A DNA stretch of 52,522 nt from Burkholderia sp. E7m39 (GCA_001319865.1 BBSL01000346.1:1-52522), one strand, 5' to 3'. Shown: positions 33,746 through 42,948, numbered from the stretch's first letter. Notes: generated by a model from the letters alone, not told the origin. Numbers and translations: made by a program.

Positions 33746-34471
33746 ATGATCGACATCAGACACGCCAATGAACGCGGCCGCGCTGAACACGGCTGGCTCA
33801 GCTCGCGTCACACGTTCTCGTTTGCGAACTACTACGACCCGAAGCAGATCGGTTTTTCGGACCTGCTCGTGATCAACGACGACCGTGTCGCGCCCGGCCG
33901 CGGCTTCGGCAAGCATCCGCACCGCGACATGGAAATCTTCTCGTACGTGCTGGAAGGCGCGCTCGAGCATAAGGATTCGATGGGCACGGGCTCCGTGATC
34001 GTCCCCGGCGACGTGCAACTGATGAGCGCAGGTACGGGCGTCGCGCACAGCGAGTTCAATCACTCGGCTAGCGACACCGTGCACTTCCTGCAGATCTGGA
34101 TTGCGCCGTCGGTGAAGAACGCGACGCCGCGTTATCAGCAGCAGAACTATTCGACGCAGGACAAGCGCGGCACGCTGCGACTCGTCTTGTCGCCGGATGG
34201 CAAGGACGGCTCGCTCGAACTGCGTCAGGATGCGCGCGTGTACGCGGGTCTCTTCGACGGCAGCGAAAGGGCCGGCCTCGATATCGCCGCCGATCGCTAT
34301 GCATATGTGCATGTGGCGCGGGGCAGCGTGAAGCTGAACGGCGTCGAACTGAACGAAGGCGACGGCGCGCGGATTCGTAACGAGCGTCACCTCGAATTCA
34401 AGGAAGGCCGCGATGCGGAAGTACTCGTATTCGACCTGCGTAACAACGAAGTATCGGAACTGTGGTCCTGA
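33746..34471 (+). CDS. Pirin family protein
   Basis: A 241-residue bicupin of the pirin family. Bacterial pirins such as YhhW have quercetinase activity. The N-terminal metal site is visible as FGKHPHRDMEIFSYVLEG (His/His/Glu near residues 57-66) and the second-cupin hallmark as AGTGVAHSEFNH near 98-109. Start ATG 33746 follows GGAGGTGG. Together with the DoxX gene 38 bp downstream it forms a stress- or quinone-related pair under the divergent LysR gene. Confidence 0.92.
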   Translation: MIDIRHANERGRAEHGWLSSRHTFSFANYYDPKQIGFSDLLVINDDRVAPGRGFGKHPHRDMEIFSYVLEGALEHKDSMGTGSVIVPGDVQLMSAGTGVAHSEFNHSASDTVHFLQIWIAPSVKNATPRYQQQNYSTQDKRGTLRLVLSPDGKDGSLELRQDARVYAGLFDGSERAGLDIAADRYAYVHVARGSVKLNGVELNEGDGARIRNERHLEFKEGRDAEVLVFDLRNNEVSELWS

Positions 34472-34509
34472 ACGGCTAGAGCCCACATGCCCAACTGATT
34501 GAAACAGGA

Positions 34510-34926
34510 ATGAACATGAACGCCTTTATCGAACAACGCAAGGATGCTTTGCTGCTCGTCGCACGCGTGCTGCTGGTCGTACTTTTCGTGCTATTCGGCT
34601 GGAGCAAACTCACCGGTTTTTCCGGCACCGAACAGTACATGGCCGCAACGGGCGCGCCCGCTCCCGCCTTGTCCGCCGTGATTGCAATCGTGATGGAACT
34701 CGTTGTTGGCATCGTGATTGCCGTGGGCTTCAAGACGCGCGCTCTCGCGCTGCTGCTTGCGCTCTACACGCTCGGCACCGCGTTTATCGGCCATCATTTC
34801 TGGACGCAGACAGGCATGGAGCACTTCGTCAACATGATCAACTTCTACAAGAACATCAGCATCATTGGCGGCCTGCTGCTGTTGTTCGTGACGGGTCCGG
34901 GAAAGTACTCGATCGACCGCGCATGA
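34510..34926 (+). CDS. DoxX family membrane protein
   Basis: A 138-residue inner-membrane protein with four predicted helices (VARVLLVVLFVLFGWSKLTG as the first). The DoxX family includes a subunit of an archaeal quinol oxidase and proteins linked to redox or thiol stress. Cotranscribed with pirin and followed by a strong terminator (34957-34981). ATG 34516, two codons in, is an alternative start. Confidence 0.9.
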   Translation: MNMNAFIEQRKDALLLVARVLLVVLFVLFGWSKLTGFSGTEQYMAATGAPAPALSAVIAIVMELVVGIVIAVGFKTRALALLLALYTLGTAFIGHHFWTQTGMEHFVNMINFYKNISIIGGLLLLFVTGPGKYSIDRA

Positions 34927-34956
34927 GGTATTGAAGCAGCGCCGATGTAGCCACGC

Positions 34957-34981
34957 GGGCGGCCTGAGGGCCGCCCTTTTT
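34957..34981 (+). terminator. Rho-independent terminator after DoxX
   Basis: A stem GGGCGGCC/GGCCGCCC with TGAG loop is followed by five T. It closes the pirin-doxX unit. Confidence 0.9.
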
Positions 34982-35131
34982 GTTAAAGAACGGGCAGCAC
35001 GGTTTTAAGGGCCATGTCGCCCGTTTTTCGTTTCGTGCAGCGCAGAACATGCATTGCGTCTGACTGTGCTATATAAAGAAAATCCAAGGGAAAACCCGTA
35101 ATCGCAGTCGACTCAACACGAGCAGTACAGC

Positions 35132-35266
35132 ATGAAACGCATCGCCGCCTTTTGCCTGACGACGTGGTCCGCCGCGGCCCTTCTCTATTTCGGCCAACAC
35201 TCGGTTTCGCTCATCGTACTGAGCGGTGTCATCGTGTTCGGCGGATTCGATCTTCTGCGCCCTTAA
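35132..35266 (+). CDS. Small membrane protein (44 residues), tentative
   Basis: An open frame reading MKRIAAFCLTTWSAAALLYF, continuing with a second hydrophobic stretch SLIVLSGVIVFGGF and ending DLLRP. Two membrane segments in 44 residues, a basic N-terminus and a normal stop suggest a genuine micro-protein. The ribosome site is not strong. Flanks 34982-35131 and 35267-35459 hold nothing else recognisable. Confidence 0.45.
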   Translation: MKRIAAFCLTTWSAAALLYFGQHSVSLIVLSGVIVFGGFDLLRP

Positions 35267-35459
35267 GCCTTGCTGCGTGGCGCGCGGGGTGGCGCTGTGC
35301 CGCGCTTGATGGAAAACCATCATTATTGGCCGTGAGGCTTCGCTCTCCTTCCACTATCTTTGTGCAAACGGAATGTGTTCCTGAAGCGTCGCGCTGATGG
35401 AAATCCCGCAAACACGAAGTAGAGTCAGGCGCGCAACGCGCTTGCTCAGGAGACGACTC

Positions 35460-36491
35460 ATGTCCTCGACTTCCGCCGTCGACAGCGCCGCCACGCCCTC
35501 CGGCCCCGCCGACCCCTCCTTTGGGGCTCGCATTGCCGAGCAGTGGTATCAGCCGCGCATTCCGCGCGCGGTGCTCAAGGAACTGATGAAGCGCGACGAT
35601 GCAGCCGGCGTGCGCAACTTCGTTCCGTGGCTCGTACTGCTGGTGGCCTCCGGCGCGGTGGCGGCCTTTGCGTGGGGCACATGGTGGGCCGTGCCCGCGT
35701 TCTTCGTGTACGGCACGATCTATTCATCGAGCGACGCGCGCTGGCATGAGCTGTCGCACGGCACGCCGTTCAAGACGCGCTGGATCAACGACGCGTTCTA
35801 TCACCTGTCGTCGTTCATGACGATTCGCGAAGGCTACTGGTGGCGCTGGAGTCATGCGCGTCATCACACGCACACGTACTTCCAGACGCGCGACCCCGAA
35901 ATACAGGTGACGCGTCCCACGAAAGTGCTGCCGATCATCGCGGATTTCGTCGGACTGGTCGGCTGCACGATCGAGATAAAAAAGATCGTGCGCCATGCGT
36001 TCGGCCGCGTCGACGCTGCCACGGATGCGTTTCTACCCGCCAGCGAAAAGCCCAAAATGATCTGGTCGTGCCGCATCTATCTGGCTGTCGTGATCGGCAC
36101 GATCGCGCTGGCGATCGCCATGCGCAGTGTCCTGCCGTTGATGTTCGTGTGGACGCCGCGCTTCTATGGCGGCTGGCTGCATCAGCTGCTCGGTCTCACG
36201 CAGCACGCGGGCCTGGCCGTGAACGTCAAGGATCATCGGCTGAACACGCGCACCGTCCATACGAATTTCGTGTTCCGCTTTCTGTACCTGAACATGAACT
36301 ATCACCTCGAGCACCATTTGCTGCCGATGGTGCCGTTCCATGCGCTGCCGCGCCTGCATGAAGCGATCAAGGATCAGTTGCCGCCCGCGTACCCGTCCGT
36401 TTATGCCGCGTATCGCGAGATGGTGCCCGCGCTGTGGAAGCAGCGCAAAGACCCGGCGCATGTAATCCAACGCATCGTTCCCTCGCCCTGA
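35460..36491 (+). CDS. Membrane fatty acid desaturase-like oxygenase (MocD-like)
   Basis: A 343-residue integral-membrane di-iron enzyme. Three His boxes are present: HELSH (96-100), SHARHH (131-136) and HLEHH (282-286), with membrane segments near 55-90 and 205-245. The two genes that follow encode a Rieske ferredoxin and its reductase, so this is the terminal oxygenase of a three-component system. The same set of three occurs as mocD-mocE-mocF in rhizobial rhizopine catabolism, where it is needed for 3-O-methyl-scyllo-inosamine demethylation. Start ATG 35460 has CAGGAGA upstream. Its substrate here is unknown; lipid desaturation is an alternative. Confidence 0.85.
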   Translation: MSSTSAVDSAATPSGPADPSFGARIAEQWYQPRIPRAVLKELMKRDDAAGVRNFVPWLVLLVASGAVAAFAWGTWWAVPAFFVYGTIYSSSDARWHELSHGTPFKTRWINDAFYHLSSFMTIREGYWWRWSHARHHTHTYFQTRDPEIQVTRPTKVLPIIADFVGLVGCTIEIKKIVRHAFGRVDAATDAFLPASEKPKMIWSCRIYLAVVIGTIALAIAMRSVLPLMFVWTPRFYGGWLHQLLGLTQHAGLAVNVKDHRLNTRTVHTNFVFRFLYLNMNYHLEHHLLPMVPFHALPRLHEAIKDQLPPAYPSVYAAYREMVPALWKQRKDPAHVIQRIVPSP

Positions 36492-36543
36492 CACGCGGGC
36501 ATGCAGACGCGCATGACGGAGCAACATAACGACAGGAGACAGC

Positions 36544-36891
36544 ATGAGCGTCGACACGAACGCGAAGATCCATTGGATCGCCGCCTGCGCACCCGGCGAC
36601 ATCGACGAAGAAGACGTGATGCGTTTCGATCACGACGGCGCGAGCTACGCGGTCTATCGGATCGCGGACGGCTACTATGCGTCGGACGGCTGGTGCACGC
36701 ACGAGCATGCGCATCTTGCCGACGGCTTCGTCGTGAATCGCGAAATCGAGTGTCCGTTGCACCAGGGGCGCTTCGATATTCCTAGCGGCAAGGCGAAAAG
36801 CGCGCCCGTTTGTGTCCATCTGAAAACCTATCCCGTGCGCGTCGAAGACGGCAAAGTACTGCTTGGTCTGCCCACGAGGGATGCATCATGA
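36544..36891 (+). CDS. Rieske [2Fe-2S] ferredoxin (MocE-like)
   Basis: A 115-residue soluble Rieske-type ferredoxin that shuttles electrons to the upstream oxygenase. Cluster ligands are Cys51 and His53 (CTHEH) and Cys70 and His73 (CPLHQG). It resembles MocE and naphthalene-dioxygenase-type ferredoxins in length. A GACAGGAGACAGC ribosome region precedes the ATG. Its stop overlaps the next start (ATGA), so ferredoxin and reductase are translationally coupled. Confidence 0.93.
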   Translation: MSVDTNAKIHWIAACAPGDIDEEDVMRFDHDGASYAVYRIADGYYASDGWCTHEHAHLADGFVVNREIECPLHQGRFDIPSGKAKSAPVCVHLKTYPVRVEDGKVLLGLPTRDAS

Positions 36892-38135
36892 ACGCGCGGC
36901 CAGCGATGGTGATCGTCGGCGCGGGTCAATGCGGCGCGCGCACCGCGCACGCGCTGCGCGAGAACGGCTGGGACGGCGAGATCACGCTGCTCGGCAACGA
37001 AGGCGTCGCGCCGTACGACCGCCCGCCGCTGTCGAAAGCCGTGCTGCTTGGCGAGCGGACCACAGCGCAATGCGCGTTCTACGACGACGCCTTCTATAGC
37101 GACCAGCGCATCGATTTGCGCGTCGATGCCGGCGTGCGGCAGATCGATCGCGGCGCGCGCAAAGTCGTGCTGCGCGACGGCCGCAGCATCGACTATCAGC
37201 GTCTGTTGATCGCGACAGGCGCAGAGCCGCGGCGCCTCGACGTGCCGGGCGCACAGCTCGACGGCGTGCATCTGCTGCGCACGGCAAGCGATGCGAACAC
37301 GCTCGCCGCAGTCCTCACGCCTGGGCGGCACATTGCGATCGTGGGTGCGGGCTTTATCGGGCTCGAAGTCGCGGCGTCGGCGGTGGCGCGCGGCTGCGAC
37401 GTCACTGTCGTCGAAGCCGGCGCGCGCGCGTTGATGCGCGCGGTGCCGGAAGTGGTGGCGGGCTATCTGATCGACAGGCATCGGCAGATGGGCGTGCGGA
37501 TTCACTTCGCCGCGCAGATCGAACGGCTGCTCGGCACCACGCACGTAACGGGCGTCAAGCTCAAGGACGGCACGCAGATCGCATGCGATTGCGTGATCGT
37601 CGGCATTGGCGTGAAGCCGCGCACGGAGCTGGCGGAGGCGGCGGGCATCGACGTCGCGGACGGCATCGCCGTCGACGATACGTTGCGCACGAATGATCCG
37701 CACATCTTTGCGGCGGGCGACGTCTGTTCGTTTCCGCACCGGCTGTTCAGGCGTCGCATCCGGCTCGAATGCTGGAAGAACGCGGAGGACCATGCGCGCA
37801 TCGTCGCGCGCAACATGCTCGATCGCGGCGAGACCTACTCGGAAGTGCCGTGGTTCTGGTCGAATCAGTACGACATGACGATTCAGATTTCGGGCATGCC
37901 CGCGTTTGGCGTGCAGAGCGTCGTGCGCGAAACAGGCGACACGTCGCGCATTTTCTTCGCGCTCGATCGCGACGGCGTGCTGGTCGGCGCCAGCGGAGTC
38001 GGCAAGATCAGCGAGATTGCGCGCGACGTGCGCGTCGCGCAAACGCTGATCGGACAGCGCGCGTGCATCGAGCCTGCGTTGCTCGAAGACGGCAGCGTGA
38101 AACTCAAAGGGCTCGTCGCTGCGGAGGCGCTGTGA
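36888..38135 (+). CDS. FAD-dependent ferredoxin reductase (MocF-like)
   Basis: A 415-residue NAD(P)H:ferredoxin reductase of the rubredoxin/BphA4 type. FAD-binding GAGQCG (11-16), the NAD-binding IVGAGFIGLEV (151-161) and the IFAAGDVC segment near 290 are in place, and the C-terminal reductase domain follows. It passes electrons from NADH to the Rieske protein encoded directly upstream. It overlaps that gene by 4 bp and is the last gene of the three-component set. A 24-codon open frame at its 3' end is discussed separately. Confidence 0.93.
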   Translation: MNARPAMVIVGAGQCGARTAHALRENGWDGEITLLGNEGVAPYDRPPLSKAVLLGERTTAQCAFYDDAFYSDQRIDLRVDAGVRQIDRGARKVVLRDGRSIDYQRLLIATGAEPRRLDVPGAQLDGVHLLRTASDANTLAAVLTPGRHIAIVGAGFIGLEVAASAVARGCDVTVVEAGARALMRAVPEVVAGYLIDRHRQMGVRIHFAAQIERLLGTTHVTGVKLKDGTQIACDCVIVGIGVKPRTELAEAAGIDVADGIAVDDTLRTNDPHIFAAGDVCSFPHRLFRRRIRLECWKNAEDHARIVARNMLDRGETYSEVPWFWSNQYDMTIQISGMPAFGVQSVVRETGDTSRIFFALDRDGVLVGASGVGKISEIARDVRVAQTLIGQRACIEPALLEDGSVKLKGLVAAEAL

Positions 38136-38206
38136 CGCAACGGCTCGCCGTCTATCAGTCGCCGCGCGAGGTCGCGCAGGCGGAAGCGCCCGACCTCAAT
38201 CGGTAA
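38132..38206 (+). pseudogene. Possible remnant of a fourth operon gene
   Basis: A GTG overlapping the reductase stop begins MTQRLAVYQSPREVAQAEAP and runs 24 codons to TAA, overlapping the 3' end of the convergent LacI gene. The overlap arrangement and the opening RLAVYQS look like the start of a coupled gene; a TIM-barrel sugar-phosphate isomerase-like protein is one possibility. If so, the rest has been deleted. The evidence is thin and this may be chance. Confidence 0.25.
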
Positions 38207-39233
38207 GCGGCAGGTTCTCGCGCAACAGCACCGTCACGGGAATCTGCTGCGTCAACGTCACGCCGGGACCACGATGATAGTGACGCAAGATCACTTCGAT
38301 CGAATGCAGCGCTTCGCCGACCGGGTTCTGGTCGAGCACGGCGTCGAGCACGCCTTCGATCAGCAGGCGGCGCGATGTGTCGTTGAGTTCGTGTCCGATC
38401 AGCACTGTGTTCTGCACGCGGTCGAGCGCGCGCAGCGCGTTACCGATGCCTTCGTCACCGACCGAGATGTTGTAGATGCCGCGCAGGTCCGGATAGCGGC
38501 GAAACGCGTCGCGCGCGAGCCTTTCCGTCATCGACGACTGCTCGCGGCTCTCGACCGTCTCGACGATGTCGCAATTCGGAAAACGCCGTCGCAGCACCGA
38601 ACGAAAGCCGCTTTCGCGCTCTTCGTGGCCGAGAAAGTCATGCATGCCCGTCATCACGAGCACCTTGCCACCCGCATCGCCGAGAAAGCGGCCCATCAGC
38701 TCGCCGGCGACGCGCCCCGCGCAGCGGTTGTCGATGCCCACATAGGCGAGCCTGCCCGTGCCGGGCAGATCGCTCGCCAGCGTCACCACGGGCATCCGGT
38801 GGCTCGCATGACGCAATGCCGCTGTGATGTCGGGATGCTCGTAAGCGACGATCACGAGCGCATCGGCCTTGCGCGTTGCCCGCTCGATCGTCTCGACGAC
38901 GGCCTGCGGATCGAGGCTGTCGAAGTACGTGACGGCGCAGATCACGCGCTGTGCTTCGAAGGTCTTTTGCGCGAGCTCGAAGCCCTGTTTCAGATGCACG
39001 TAATACTGCGCGACGGGCTGCTGCAGCAGGATCGCGATGCGCAGCCAGCGCACCGACACGGCTTCCAGCGCGCGATCGATCTTCAGCTTGCGCGCCCATT
39101 CGAGCACGCGCGTTTCCTTGTCGCGCGATACGCCGCCGCGTCCGTTCAATACCCGATCGACGGTTGCCTCGCTGACGCCCGCGGCGCGAGCGATGTCGCT
39201 CATGTTCGTCTTGCGGCGGCGGAGTTCGGACAT
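38196..39233 (-). CDS. LacI family transcriptional regulator
   Basis: A 345-residue sugar-type repressor. The N-terminal LacI helix-turn-helix is MSDIARAAGVSEATVDRVLNG (about residues 11-31), followed by a periplasmic-binding-like effector domain of typical length. The start at 39233 is chosen for distance to the helix-turn-helix, though no strong ribosome site is visible; 39203 and 39269 are alternatives. The gene is divergent from the SDR gene and converges on the oxygenase set, so it may repress both in response to a sugar or inositol-like ligand. This is inference from arrangement. Confidence 0.85.
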   Translation of the reverse strand: MSELRRRKTNMSDIARAAGVSEATVDRVLNGRGGVSRDKETRVLEWARKLKIDRALEAVSVRWLRIAILLQQPVAQYYVHLKQGFELAQKTFEAQRVICAVTYFDSLDPQAVVETIERATRKADALVIVAYEHPDITAALRHASHRMPVVTLASDLPGTGRLAYVGIDNRCAGRVAGELMGRFLGDAGGKVLVMTGMHDFLGHEERESGFRSVLRRRFPNCDIVETVESREQSSMTERLARDAFRRYPDLRGIYNISVGDEGIGNALRALDRVQNTVLIGHELNDTSRRLLIEGVLDAVLDQNPVGEALHSIEVILRHYHRGPGVTLTQQIPVTVLLRENLPLTD

Positions 39234-39352
39234 GATGTCAGGCGTCGTGACGGGAATACCGGCAATCATCGCATCGACGCCGCGCGCGCAGCAAGCCGCG
39301 CTATCCACTAACCATTGCAGTGCCTTGCTCTCGACACGGAAGGAGACAACAC

Positions 39353-40180
39353 ATGGGGCAATTCGATTCGAAAGTCGCCATCGTCACGGGCGGATCACAG
39401 GGACTCGGCGCGGCGATTGCCGCGCTATTCGTCGAACGCGGCGCGCGCGGCGTCGTGATCTGCGGACGCGCCAAAGAGAAAGGCGAAGCGAAGGCGCGTG
39501 AGTTGAGCGCACTTGGCGCAGCGCGCGATGCGAAGGTCGTGTTCGTGCAGGCGGATCTCGCGAACCTCGACGACTGCCGCAACGTGATCGCGAGCACCGA
39601 CGCGCAGTTCGGCCGCATCGACGTGCTCGTCAATGCTGCGGCATTGACCGATCGCGGCACGATACTCGACACCGATGCCACGCTGTTCGACCGCATCTTC
39701 GCGACCAACGTGCGCGCGCCGTTCTTTCTGATGCAAGAAGCGATACGCGTGATGTTGCGCGAGCGTATCGAAGGCACCATCGTCAATATCGGCTCGATGT
39801 CGGCGAAGGCCGGGCAGCCGTTCATCGCTGCGTATTGCGCGTCGAAGGGCGCACTCGCGACGCTCACGCAGAACACCGCGTATGCGCTGCTGCGCAACCG
39901 CATACGCGTGAACGGGCTGAACCTCGGGTGGATGGCATCGGAGGGCGAAGACCGCATTCAGCGCCAGTTTCACGGCGCCACCGACGACTGGCGGCAACAA
40001 GCCGCCGCCGTGCAGCCGTTTGGCCGCCTGATCGACCCGGCCGAAGCGGCGCGCGCCGTCGCGTTTCTCGCCAGCGATGAATCGGGTTTGATGACGGGTT
40101 CGATCGTCAATTTCGACCAGACGATCTGGGGCGCTTATGAGACCGCGCCGCACCCTGCTGAGCCGCTGAAGATTGCTTGA
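39353..40180 (+). CDS. Short-chain dehydrogenase/reductase
   Basis: A 275-residue NAD(P)-dependent oxidoreductase of the classical SDR family. The cofactor motif TGGSQGLG (12-19), NAAA (94-97), and catalytic Ser148, Tyr161 and Lys165 (YCASK) are all present. GGAAGGAG precedes the ATG. Divergent from the LacI gene across a 119 bp gap that must contain both promoters. It probably oxidises a polyol, sugar or the product of the neighbouring oxygenase. Confidence 0.92.
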   Translation: MGQFDSKVAIVTGGSQGLGAAIAALFVERGARGVVICGRAKEKGEAKARELSALGAARDAKVVFVQADLANLDDCRNVIASTDAQFGRIDVLVNAAALTDRGTILDTDATLFDRIFATNVRAPFFLMQEAIRVMLRERIEGTIVNIGSMSAKAGQPFIAAYCASKGALATLTQNTAYALLRNRIRVNGLNLGWMASEGEDRIQRQFHGATDDWRQQAAAVQPFGRLIDPAEAARAVAFLASDESGLMTGSIVNFDQTIWGAYETAPHPAEPLKIA

Positions 40181-40242
40181 GCCGCGCTGCATTGCGTGTC
40201 GCGCGTTATGCCCGGCACGCAATGCAACGCTTATTCCTTCGC

Positions 40243-41157
40243 TTATTCGTTGATCCGCAGGTCCGGGTTCTTGTGCGCGATCTCCGACACCCAGTCGACG
40301 AACGCGCGCAGCCGCGAACTGAGATTGCGGCGATGCGGATACACGACGGACAGCGGCGTCGATGGGCTCTCGAAGTCTTCGAGAATCTCGCGCAGCGCGC
40401 CTTGCCTGATGAGCTCCGACACCATGAAGCGCGACGGCTGGATGATGCCGTGCCCGAGCGCGCCCGCATTGATGTACACCGAGCCGTCGTTGACGGCGAG
40501 CACGCTCTTCATCTGCACCTTCACGACTTCATCGCCGACGTTGTACTCGAACGGAAATGTTCTGCCCGTGCGCGCCGACACGTAATTCACGGCCTGATGC
40601 CCGGCGAGTTCTTCGAGCGTTTTCGGTATTCCGTGCCGCTCCAGATAGGCGGGCGACGCGCACGTAACGATGCGCGCATTGCCGATGCGCTTCGCGACGA
40701 GACTCGATTCCTCCAGCATGCCCATGCGAATCACGCAGTCCACGCCGTCCTGGATCAGATCGATGTTGCGGTCCGCGAGGCCCAGGCGCACATCGATCTC
40801 GGGATAGCGCTGGTAGAAATCGTCGAGCGAAGGCAGCAACAACGCGCGCGCAAGCGTGCCCGACGTATCGACGCGAATCGTGCCCGCCGGGCTCTCACGC
40901 TTGTTCGACAGCGACGATTCGGCGTCCGCCACTTCCGCGAGAATGCGCACGCAGCGCTCGTAAAAAAGTGCGCCGTCTTCCGTGACGCTCACCTGACGCG
41001 TCGAGCGGTTCAGAAGACGCACGCCGACGTGCTCCTCCAGCGCCTGAATCGTCCGGCTCACCTTGGCGCGCGGCAAGTCGAGCATTTCAGATACTTTTGA
41101 AAAGCTTTTCGCGTCCACCACGCGCGTGAAGATCTCCATTGCCTCGAAGCGGTCCAT
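40243..41157 (-). CDS. LysR-type transcriptional regulator
   Basis: A 304-residue LysR regulator: winged helix at residues 5-60 (FSKVSEMLDLPRAKVSRTIQ as the core) and an effector domain including LGLADRNIDLIQDGVDCVIR. Start ATG 41157 follows CAGGAA; the frame is open much further upstream to 41445, but that part has no LysR similarity. Its target is unknown; the neighbouring SDR gene converges with it. Confidence 0.92.
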   Translation of the reverse strand: MDRFEAMEIFTRVVDAKSFSKVSEMLDLPRAKVSRTIQALEEHVGVRLLNRSTRQVSVTEDGALFYERCVRILAEVADAESSLSNKRESPAGTIRVDTSGTLARALLLPSLDDFYQRYPEIDVRLGLADRNIDLIQDGVDCVIRMGMLEESSLVAKRIGNARIVTCASPAYLERHGIPKTLEELAGHQAVNYVSARTGRTFPFEYNVGDEVVKVQMKSVLAVNDGSVYINAGALGHGIIQPSRFMVSELIRQGALREILEDFESPSTPLSVVYPHRRNLSSRLRAFVDWVSEIAHKNPDLRINE

Positions 41158-41931
41158 TTCCTGTGCCCTGTCGTTGTATGGCGGCGAGCCACCTGCCGCT
41201 GCAGATGCTGCCCAAGCAAGCGAAGCGACATTGTGCCGCTCGCGCTGCCGGCTGCATCCCGCGTGCAGCCTGGCGGCTACAAAAATATCACGGAGAAAAT
41301 CGTCATGGGCGAGAAGGGGCGCGAACGCCAGGGCTTTGGCTGCGCGACTCATTTGCGCAAATGGCATCGCCCGAGTCGCGGACATTGACTCGGCTTTAAA
41401 ACGATTTCGCCGATCTAAACGCCCGGGCGCAGGCGGCGGGCGCATCGATATGATTAATAGTATTTATTGAACCTCAATTGACGGACTATTTACTGCTAAA
41501 GCCGCGTTTCATCCATGGTGCGGCTCGCCTGGTGTTGGTTTATTAAAACGCTTAAATCCGGACACGCCATTCTCGAAACGCTGTTTCAACACGTTGCGCC
41601 GGGTCGCGGCAACAACGCGCCGCCCCAGTCCTGCCGGACCAGCCGCGGAATTTCGGCCACGCTCGGCCAATCAGCAGACTAGTATTATTTTCCGGCCCCA
41701 CACGCTTTTCGGCGCGCAATAATTGCCTATGTGGGTTCGCGCAAAAATACTTGGCAATTCCACGTCATTTCCGATTGAAATTTAAAAATCACCGCATTAG
41801 GATGAGAACCCCATCGATGCTGTGCGCATGCATCTATGGACCAATAATTTGAATCGTATTCACCGTTCGCGAAGGGCCGCCACGTCATTCATACTCGCGA
41901 GCGAAAGCGATGCGCCCTTCAGGAGACGTAC
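41158..41931. other. 774 bp non-coding region
   Basis: The region is AT-richer between 41440 and 41870 than the genes around it (for example ATTAATAGTATTTATTGA near 41453). No coding frame with family resemblance, RNA gene or clear terminator is visible. It contains the upstream region of the LysR gene and of the small gene at 41932. Confidence 0.5.
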
Positions 41932-42132
41932 ATGCTGAGCCCACACGAATTTGCGACGCTCATGCTGGTCAAGGACGCGACGCCTCAGTCCGATTTTGAT
42001 CCGCAAGATCTGCTCGCGCTTGCCGACCGCGAGTTCATCACGATTGGCGCGCCGCCTCAGACGTGTTTGCAGCCACGGTTGACGGAACGCGGGCACGCGC
42101 TGCTCGCCCGTCTCGGCAGCGCGCTGTCATGA
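41932..42132 (+). CDS. Small hypothetical protein (66 residues)
   Basis: A short soluble protein beginning MLSPHEFATLMLVKDATPQS and continuing LALADREFITIG with a C-terminal LTERGHALLARLG. This has the look of a small winged-helix-like domain (helix, 'LADREFI' and 'LTERG...L' as in MarR-type or phage small regulators). CAGGAGACGTAC gives a good ribosome site. Whether it binds DNA is not established. Confidence 0.7.
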   Translation: MLSPHEFATLMLVKDATPQSDFDPQDLLALADREFITIGAPPQTCLQPRLTERGHALLARLGSALS

Positions 42133-42275
42133 CAGCGTCATATCCGAGCGCGCGGCAAGTGCGGCTCAAATAACGCTGCAGCGGGCGATCCTTCCCATTT
42201 GATCGGTTGGCATCGATTGTCAGACGACGCCGATGCCAGTCGATCCTTCGTGCATCAACCATACGAGGCCATTCG

Positions 42276-42794
42276 ATGTTTATCACCATCGACGACGCGA
42301 CTGCCGCACAGAGAGCCGGGGTTCAGACGTACTTCAACATCGCGAACGAGGCGGTCAACGGCCTCGAGAAACTCGTTCAGTTGAATTTCCGCGTACTGCA
42401 CGAGAACGTGGAGCGCAGCATGAAGGCGCTCTCGAACGGCGAGCTGCCCGTAGTCGGTGCAGCGAGACGCGGCGACCTGTCGGTGATCGAGCGCGCGGCG
42501 CTCTATAACCAACAGTTGCTCGACATCCTCGCGAGCACCCAGGCCGCCATTGTCAAGCACGCAAGCGCGCACTACGAATCGCAGATCGGCGTAGTCAAGG
42601 CCGATTTCGACGAAGCGGCGCAGCGCGCGCCCGCAGGCGCGGAAGTCGCGGCAACGGCGATGAACTCGGCCGTCACGGCAGCGAATGCCTTTTACGAAAG
42701 CATCTGGAAAACGGCGCGCCAAGCCGTCCAAACAGCGGAGAGCAACCTGAATGTCGTGACGCGCGGCGCAAGCGGCGTGTCCCACGCGGCCTGA
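42276..42794 (+). CDS. phaP: Phasin family protein
   Basis: A 172-residue amphipathic, all-helical protein that coats polyhydroxyalkanoate granules. The family pattern (Phasin_2) is seen in QTYFNIANEAVNGLEKLVQL at the N-terminus and the Ala-rich helices AAIVKHASAHYESQIG and AVTAANAFYESIWKTARQAV towards the C-terminus. Burkholderiales genomes usually encode several paralogues; this is one of the shorter ones. Terminator at 42856-42881 closes a single-gene unit. Confidence 0.9.
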   Translation: MFITIDDATAAQRAGVQTYFNIANEAVNGLEKLVQLNFRVLHENVERSMKALSNGELPVVGAARRGDLSVIERAALYNQQLLDILASTQAAIVKHASAHYESQIGVVKADFDEAAQRAPAGAEVAATAMNSAVTAANAFYESIWKTARQAVQTAESNLNVVTRGASGVSHAA

Positions 42795-42855
42795 ACGGGC
42801 AACGCGAGAACCAGTAGCAGGAACCGGACGCGATCCCCGCGTCAGGCGCATTTTC

Positions 42856-42881
42856 AGCCCGCTTTCGAGCGGGCTTTTTTT
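42856..42881 (+). terminator. Rho-independent terminator after phasin
   Basis: A stem AGCCCGCT/AGCGGGCT with TTCG loop is followed by seven T. Confidence 0.92.
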
Positions 42882-42948
42882 CGTGCGTTGCGCACGCTCA
42901 GCCGCTGTATCGACATTGCAAACGCGGGCTCTACGTCATGTAGTCAAG

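Noticed and set aside
36828..38042. 404-codon minus-strand open frame
   Set aside because: Antisense to the ferredoxin reductase, which has complete FAD and NAD motifs.
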